From NCBI GenBank assembly GCA_015478575.1, contig JADMIN010000063.1, positions 1-9,095 of the forward strand: a stretch of 9,095 bases of DNA, given 5' to 3'. The DNA comes from Ktedonobacterales bacterium (GTDB taxonomy: Bacteria; Chloroflexota; Ktedonobacteria; Ktedonobacterales; JADMIN01). The notes under the pieces were generated by a model. The model was not told the DNA's origin. It did no database searches and saw only the letters and a program-made list of their open reading frames with translations. Below, piece after piece: positions 5,995 to 9,095 of the stretch. The position numbers were made by a program, and so were the translations under genes. Positions within the stretch are counted from its first letter, which is position 1; each line of letters opens with the position of its first letter.

Positions 5995-6732
5995 GTGCCG
6001 CTAGAGAACCTGGGCATTCTTGCCGGTATCATTCTCGTGGATCTGGCCCTGAGCGGTGATAATGCCCTGGTAATCGGCGCGGCGGCGTCAGCGCTGCCCC
6101 GCGGCCAGCGGCGGGTCGCGCTCCTGGTCGGCGGCGCGGGCGCGATCGTGCTGCGCATCTCGCTGGCGGTCGCCGCGACGCTGCTGTTGCAGGTTCCCTT
6201 GCTCCAAGCGATGGGCGGCCTCGTCCTCCTGCTCATCTCCTATCGCCTGCTCGCGGACCGTGAAGCGCGCCGCCGCGAGACGCGCGAAGACGCCAGCGCC
6301 GCCGCTCCGTCGGGGGCGCCGCGCGGGTTCCTAGCGGCACTGCTGACGATCATCGTGGCGGATGTGACGATGAGCCTGGATAACGTGCTCTCGGTCGGCG
6401 CGCTGGCCGCGGGCCGTCTCGCGCTCTTGGTCACTGGCCTGGTCATCAGCATCGGCATTCTGCTCGTAGGCAGCGCGCTGGTGGCCGCGTTGATTGGGCG
6501 CTTCCCCCTGCTGCTGGATGTCGCGGCGCTCGTGCTGGCGGGGACCGCGGCCCGCATGACGCTGGCTGACGCGCAAGTGGGCGCGGTGCTGAGAGGCTAC
6601 GCCTGGTCAGGGCCAGCGGCCTATGCGCTCGCGTTCGCGCTCGTGGTCATGATGGATCTCACCCTCCGTTGGCGCACCCATACCAAACTTGCGCACGCAA
6701 TTCCCCCCTTCCCTACGAGGGAAGGGGGTTAG
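5995..6732 (+). CDS. YjbE/TerC-family integral membrane protein, probable metal ion exporter
   Basis: The 245-residue product is a TerC-superfamily membrane protein of the YjbE/YkoY type, members of which have been linked to manganese export. There are about seven hydrophobic segments. Two inverted-topology halves each carry the acidic signature: DLALSGDNALVIG (residues 16-28) and DVTMSLDNVLSVG (123-135), with Asp16, Asp22, Asp123 and Asp129 the likely ion-binding residues. A charged cytoplasmic linker (ADREARRRETRED, 87-99) joins the halves. The start is taken as GTG at 5995 because GGAGGAGGG ends four bases before it and the N-terminus then matches relatives. The in-frame ATG at 5977 lies ahead of that ribosome binding site and would add six residues. 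The last residues (IPPFPTREGG) are encoded by a perfect palindrome. The gene converges on the helicase-loader gene with 4 bases between stops. Confidence 0.9.
   Translation: MPLENLGILAGIILVDLALSGDNALVIGAAASALPRGQRRVALLVGGAGAIVLRISLAVAATLLLQVPLLQAMGGLVLLLISYRLLADREARRRETREDASAAAPSGAPRGFLAALLTIIVADVTMSLDNVLSVGALAAGRLALLVTGLVISIGILLVGSALVAALIGRFPLLLDVAALVLAGTAARMTLADAQVGAVLRGYAWSGPAAYALAFALVVMMDLTLRWRTHTKLAHAIPPFPTREGG
6704..6728. repeat. Perfect 25-base palindrome at convergent gene ends (REP-like, may act as terminator)
   Basis: The arms CCCCCTTCCCT and AGGGAAGGGGG are perfect 11-base complements around an ACG loop. The hairpin lies within the last codons of the TerC-type gene, two bases before its TAG, and just downstream of the stop of the leftward helicase-loader gene. 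It could stop transcription from both sides, although no T-tract follows on either strand. It reads as PFPTREGG on one strand and PLTPFPRREGG on the other. Peptides of that kind recur at gene ends where dispersed palindromic repeats have inserted; whether it is dispersed in this genome cannot be seen here. Confidence 0.75.
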
Positions 6733-6736
6733 GGGG

Positions 6737-8014
6737 TTAGGTCCTCCGGGCGTTACGTGGACGGTGATCGGGCGCCTTGATGACGACATGGCGCACGAAG
6801 CTGAGGTCGGCCAGACGCGAGCGGAGCCGCTCATCCATTCGTGATTGCAACTGGTTGTTGGTGGTGATGACCGTCGGGATGCGATAGTTATAGCGATAGT
6901 TGATGAGCTGGAAGAGCTTCTCTTGTGCCCAGGCGGTGCCGTTCTCCGCGCCTAGGTCATCCAGAATCAGCAGTTCGACCTCACGGATGCGGTCGAACAT
7001 GGCATCGTAGGTGATCTCACTGGTGGGCGCGAAGGCCGCGCGCAGGTGGTCGAGCAGGTCAGGGACGACGGCGAAGAAGACCGAGGAGCCGGTCGCGAGC
7101 CGCTGATGCGCGATGGCTGCGGCCAAGTGGGTTTTGCCACAGCCGAAGCTGCCGGAGATCACGAGCCAGCCTGGCGGGTCGCTCGCGTAGCGCCGCGCGA
7201 TGTCATAGGCCTCGCGTACCTGTGGCAGCTTGGGATCAAAGGTCTCGAAGGTCTTGTCAGCGAAGGGTTTGAGGCTGAGGAAGCGGTCGAGTTCCTGCCG
7301 ACGGCGCTCCTCCAGCTCACGCTCCTTGCACTTGCAGGGGACGGGCTGGCCGAAGAAGGGATCATCACAGGCAAGCTCTTGGCGCAGATAGCCCGCGCCG
7401 CCGCAGAGAGGGCAGATATCCGCGGCGGTTGTCAGCGTGCCGCTTGCCGCCTGGCCTGTTTCCGCGGCGGATGTTGCCCGGCGCGCCTCCAGCCGGGCGC
7501 GGAACTCGCGCATCGCCTCGCGCAGTGAGAGCATGGAATGCGCGTCCGTGTCCCACTGCGATGACTCCAGAGGAGCGGAAGGTGCGCTGCCATTGAGTCG
7601 GGCATTCGCGGGCATCGGCCCGCTCTCCTGGCTGGCACGTGGCGTGCGCGGACGGCGCAACTCGAGGATGGGCGCCTGGTTCAACTCGTCCGCTGGGGGA
7701 GCGGATGATGGCACGGCTGGGCGCGAGGCGCGTGGTGATGGGAGGGTCGGTGGGGCAGGGCGTAGCGCGGGCGTGGCGCCCTCTCGCGTGGCGCCCTCTC
7801 GCGTGGCGCGATCAGCGGGCGGTGCCTGGCGGGGTGGCGCTTGGCGCGATGGCGGTGTCTGGCGCGGTGGCAGCGGCGGCGTCTGGCGCGGGCGCAGCCG
7901 TTGGCTTTTAGCGGCGCCAGTCGCTGGCGGTACGCTCGCCTTTCCATCATGCGTGCTCTGGGAGTTGGTGCTCTGGGAGGCGTGCTTCGCCAGAATATCT
8001 TTCATGCGCTCCAT
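6737..8014 (-). CDS. DnaC/DnaI-like AAA+ helicase loader with long proline-rich N-terminus
   Basis: This 425-residue protein is a probable loader that delivers the DnaB helicase to origin or fork DNA using ATP. Residues 1-190 or so are low-complexity, rich in Pro, Arg, Ala and Ser, with repeats (PPRQTPP, RQAPP, TREGA). A helix with acidic and basic residues (162-180) follows. A CPLCGGAGYLR motif (Cys201, Cys204) together with PCKCKE (Cys227, Cys229) probably binds zinc. The AAA+ domain has Walker A GSFGCGKTH (288-296), Walker B LLILDDLGAE (348-357), sensor 1 VITTNN (382-387) and RLRSRLAD (396-403) with the likely arginine finger. DnaC is about 245 and DnaI about 311 residues, so the extra length is the N-terminus. 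The start is the ATG at 8014, 6 bases after the DnaD-type stop, implying coupled translation; the Met at 8005 is also possible. IstB-type transposon helpers share this fold, but there is no transposase here and the dnaB operon context supports replication. Confidence 0.9.
   Translation of the reverse strand: MERMKDILAKHASQSTNSQSTHDGKASVPPATGAAKSQRLRPRQTPPLPPRQTPPSRQAPPRQAPPADRATREGATREGATPALRPAPPTLPSPRASRPAVPSSAPPADELNQAPILELRRPRTPRASQESGPMPANARLNGSAPSAPLESSQWDTDAHSMLSLREAMREFRARLEARRATSAAETGQAASGTLTTAADICPLCGGAGYLRQELACDDPFFGQPVPCKCKERELEERRRQELDRFLSLKPFADKTFETFDPKLPQVREAYDIARRYASDPPGWLVISGSFGCGKTHLAAAIAHQRLATGSSVFFAVVPDLLDHLRAAFAPTSEITYDAMFDRIREVELLILDDLGAENGTAWAQEKLFQLINYRYNYRIPTVITTNNQLQSRMDERLRSRLADLSFVRHVVIKAPDHRPRNARRT
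7771..7809. repeat. 15-base tandem repeat in the helicase-loader gene, 2.6 copies
   Basis: GCGTGGCGCCCTCTC occurs at 7771-7785 and 7786-7800 with a partial third copy at 7801-7809. On the minus strand it encodes TREGA twice in the proline-rich N-terminus. The period is five codons, so changes in copy number stay in frame. Confidence 0.95.
7851..7898. repeat. Imperfect 24-base tandem duplication in the helicase-loader gene
   Basis: Positions 7851-7874 and 7875-7898 match except at three bases; both start with GGCGG and share GTCTGGCGCGG. The duplication encodes the repeated PPRQTPP-type units of the N-terminal region on the minus strand. It has diverged more than the 15-base repeat nearby and is probably older. 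Confidence 0.85.
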
Positions 8015-8020
8015 CGGTAG

Positions 8021-8683
8021 CTATGCCCCCTTTCCCTCAGTCTCCCAGCGGCGCAGGATGGCGCGGATATAGCTCCACTTGCGCTTGTTCTGCTGCACCG
8101 CCTGGCGGAACGCCTCCTCGATCCATTCGTGGGGATACTGCTCTGCCGCCTCGCGCAGTTCCTCCGCCACCAGCGGCAGCAGCAGACCCACGTTCTGCTC
8201 GTAGAGGGTGAAGATGTTGGGCCGTTCGATCTCCAGCGCGTAGAGATGGCCGGCGGCGTCCCCTTCCTCCAAATCCAGCAGCTTTTCGGGCGCGGTCTCG
8301 CCGCGCAGCAACTCGGCCACCGCGCGCCGACTCCGCTCGGTATTGAAGAAATACCACGTCACGACTTCATCATCCACCCGCACCCGCACGCGCAACAGAA
8401 TGCCATGTGCCAGCGCTTGTTCCAGCGCGGCGCGCAGCCGCTCCTCGTACGGACGCGGATCGCCCTGCCGACGCAACGCGCGACGCAACTGCGGATCCGC
8501 CGCCAGCTCCCGATCGCTGGCGCAGCGCGGGCTGCCGCTCTTACGGAAGAGGAGCCAGAAGAGGTGCAGCGTGACCTTCAACTCGCCGACATCCTCGATC
8601 TTTGGCAACACCTGGGAGAAGAAGGCCTCGGGCAGCGGCACATACGGACTCTTGCCCGAGGGAAACCCGGCGAAAACTGGCAT
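8021..8683 (-). CDS. DnaD-domain replication protein
   Basis: The 220-residue protein ends in a clear DnaD-type domain (residues about 156-215): NIFTLYEQNVGLLLPLVAEEL followed by YPHEWIEEAFRQAVQQNKRKWSYIRAILRRW, with the conserved helix signature ending in YIxAILxRW. In Bacillus, DnaD and DnaB proteins of this superfamily bind and remodel origin DNA before the helicase is loaded. The N-terminal part (about 15-115), with LPKIEDVGELKVTLHLFWLLFRKSGSPR, probably forms the winged-helix region that mediates oligomerisation. It lies 20 bases after the dnaB stop and 6 bases before the loader start, so the three are surely one transcript. The ATG at 8683 has AAAGGA 10 bases upstream. It is slightly shorter than Bacillus DnaD (about 232 residues). 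Assignment to the superfamily is secure; the exact primosomal step is inferred from neighbours. Confidence 0.92.
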   Translation of the reverse strand: MPVFAGFPSGKSPYVPLPEAFFSQVLPKIEDVGELKVTLHLFWLLFRKSGSPRCASDRELAADPQLRRALRRQGDPRPYEERLRAALEQALAHGILLRVRVRVDDEVVTWYFFNTERSRRAVAELLRGETAPEKLLDLEEGDAAGHLYALEIERPNIFTLYEQNVGLLLPLVAEELREAAEQYPHEWIEEAFRQAVQQNKRKWSYIRAILRRWETEGKGA

Positions 8684-8703
8684 AGGTCAGGGATCCTTTC
8701 GGG

Positions 8704-9095
8704 CTAGAAGTCCGGCGTGCGCAACTCCAGGTCGCGATAGCGCGTCTGGGCCGCCTGGAAGTAGAGACTAATCTGGCCAACTGGGCCATTGCGGTGCTTG
8801 GCGATGATGATGTCGGCGATGTTCTTGCGGTCACTCTCAGGATTGTAGACCTCGTCACGATAGATGAACATCACCACATCGGCATCTTGTTCGATACTGC
8901 CGCTCTCACGCAGGTCGCTCAGTTGTGGTTTCTTGTCGTTGCGGCTCTCAACCGCGCGGGAGAGCTGCGAGAGGGCCAGCACGGGCACGTTCAACTCGCG
9001 GGCCACGCCCTTCAGGCCACGGCTGATCTCCGAGATCTCCTGCACGCGGTTCTCATGGCCGCGCCCGGCGCCACTGCCCTGCATCAGTTGGAGAT
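8704..9095 (-). CDS. dnaB: Replicative DNA helicase DnaB, C-terminal part (cut by the window edge)
   Basis: DnaB is the hexameric helicase that unwinds DNA at the replication fork. Only about 130 C-terminal residues are present; the reading frame continues past base 9095, so the first Met seen here (ATG at 9084) is internal. LQLM at the edge is the end of the Walker B strand, followed by ENRVQEISEISRGLKGVARELNVPVLALSQLSRAVESR, then KPQLSDLRESGSIEQDADVVMFIYRDE, all near-invariant in DnaB RecA-type domains. The end (NIADIIIAKHRNGPVGQISLYF, then RYRDLE) carries the conserved KHRNGP element. No intein is present in the visible part. It is the first visible gene of a leftward operon, 20 bases ahead of the DnaD-type gene. 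Confidence 0.97.
   Translation of the reverse strand, partial: LQLMQGSGAGRGHENRVQEISEISRGLKGVARELNVPVLALSQLSRAVESRNDKKPQLSDLRESGSIEQDADVVMFIYRDEVYNPESDRKNIADIIIAKHRNGPVGQISLYFQAAQTRYRDLELRTPDF

Noticed and set aside
6724..6741. Telomere-like GGGGGTTA repeats
   Set aside because: Only two copies are present between two convergent genes in the chromosome interior, so there is no basis for a telomere or a linear end.
7437..8072. 211-codon rightward open frame opposite the helicase-loader N-terminus
   Set aside because: It is the antisense reading of low-complexity repeats (Gly/Trp/Arg-rich) and extends over the start of the leftward loader gene and into the end of the DnaD-type gene; no ribosome binding site or domain supports it.

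Overview
The window is GC-rich bacterial chromosome with tightly packed genes of ordinary housekeeping type. A Firmicutes-style replication module (DnaB, DnaD-domain protein, DnaC/DnaI-like loader), a YjbE/TerC-type transporter, a tandem-GNAT protein and a GT-C-like membrane protein at this base composition suggest a Chloroflexota-like organism. That placement is inference from gene content, not from a marker gene. I see no rRNA, tRNA, CRISPR array, transposase or phage gene.

Layout. (1) At the left edge, tatC runs rightward; its reading frame is open to the window edge, so its true start may lie outside. (2) It converges on a leftward gene for a protein with two GNAT acetyltransferase domains, which has a strong ribosome binding site and a possible -10 box. 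(3) A leftward cluster follows, in transcription order: an A-type Fe-S carrier (HesB/IscA/ErpA family, 5260-5652), a 99-residue orphan (4900-5199), a GrpB/UPF0157 protein (4262-4867), an M20 metallopeptidase (3151-4245) and a polytopic membrane protein resembling a trimmed GT-C glycosyltransferase (1803-3017). Gaps are 60, 32, 16 and 133 bases. A plausible sigma-70 promoter with a dyad over its -10 lies upstream of the Fe-S carrier, and a possible terminator closes the cluster. (4) A rightward YjbE/TerC-type membrane protein starts at a GTG at 5995 and ends inside a perfect 25-base palindrome. (5) From the right edge a leftward replication operon enters: dnaB (C-terminal part only), a DnaD-domain gene and a DnaC/DnaI-like helicase loader, with gaps of 20 and 6 bases.

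How the genes work together. The right-hand operon encodes a replicative helicase, its probable loader and a primosome-remodelling-type protein, so it is a helicase-loading module. The Fe-S carrier operon otherwise mixes genes with no obvious shared pathway.

No wholly new system is evident. The points most worth checking are: a candidate near-leaderless 41-codon ORF between a palindrome-covered promoter and the Fe-S carrier gene; a second CGCGH motif at the very C-terminus of that carrier, next to a 15-base duplication of its stop-codon region; the approximately 190-residue proline-rich front end of the helicase loader; a GT-C-like protein that seems to lack its catalytic loop; a palindromic repeat that supplies the last codons of the TerC-type gene; and three separate tandem duplications that all have a 15-base period.
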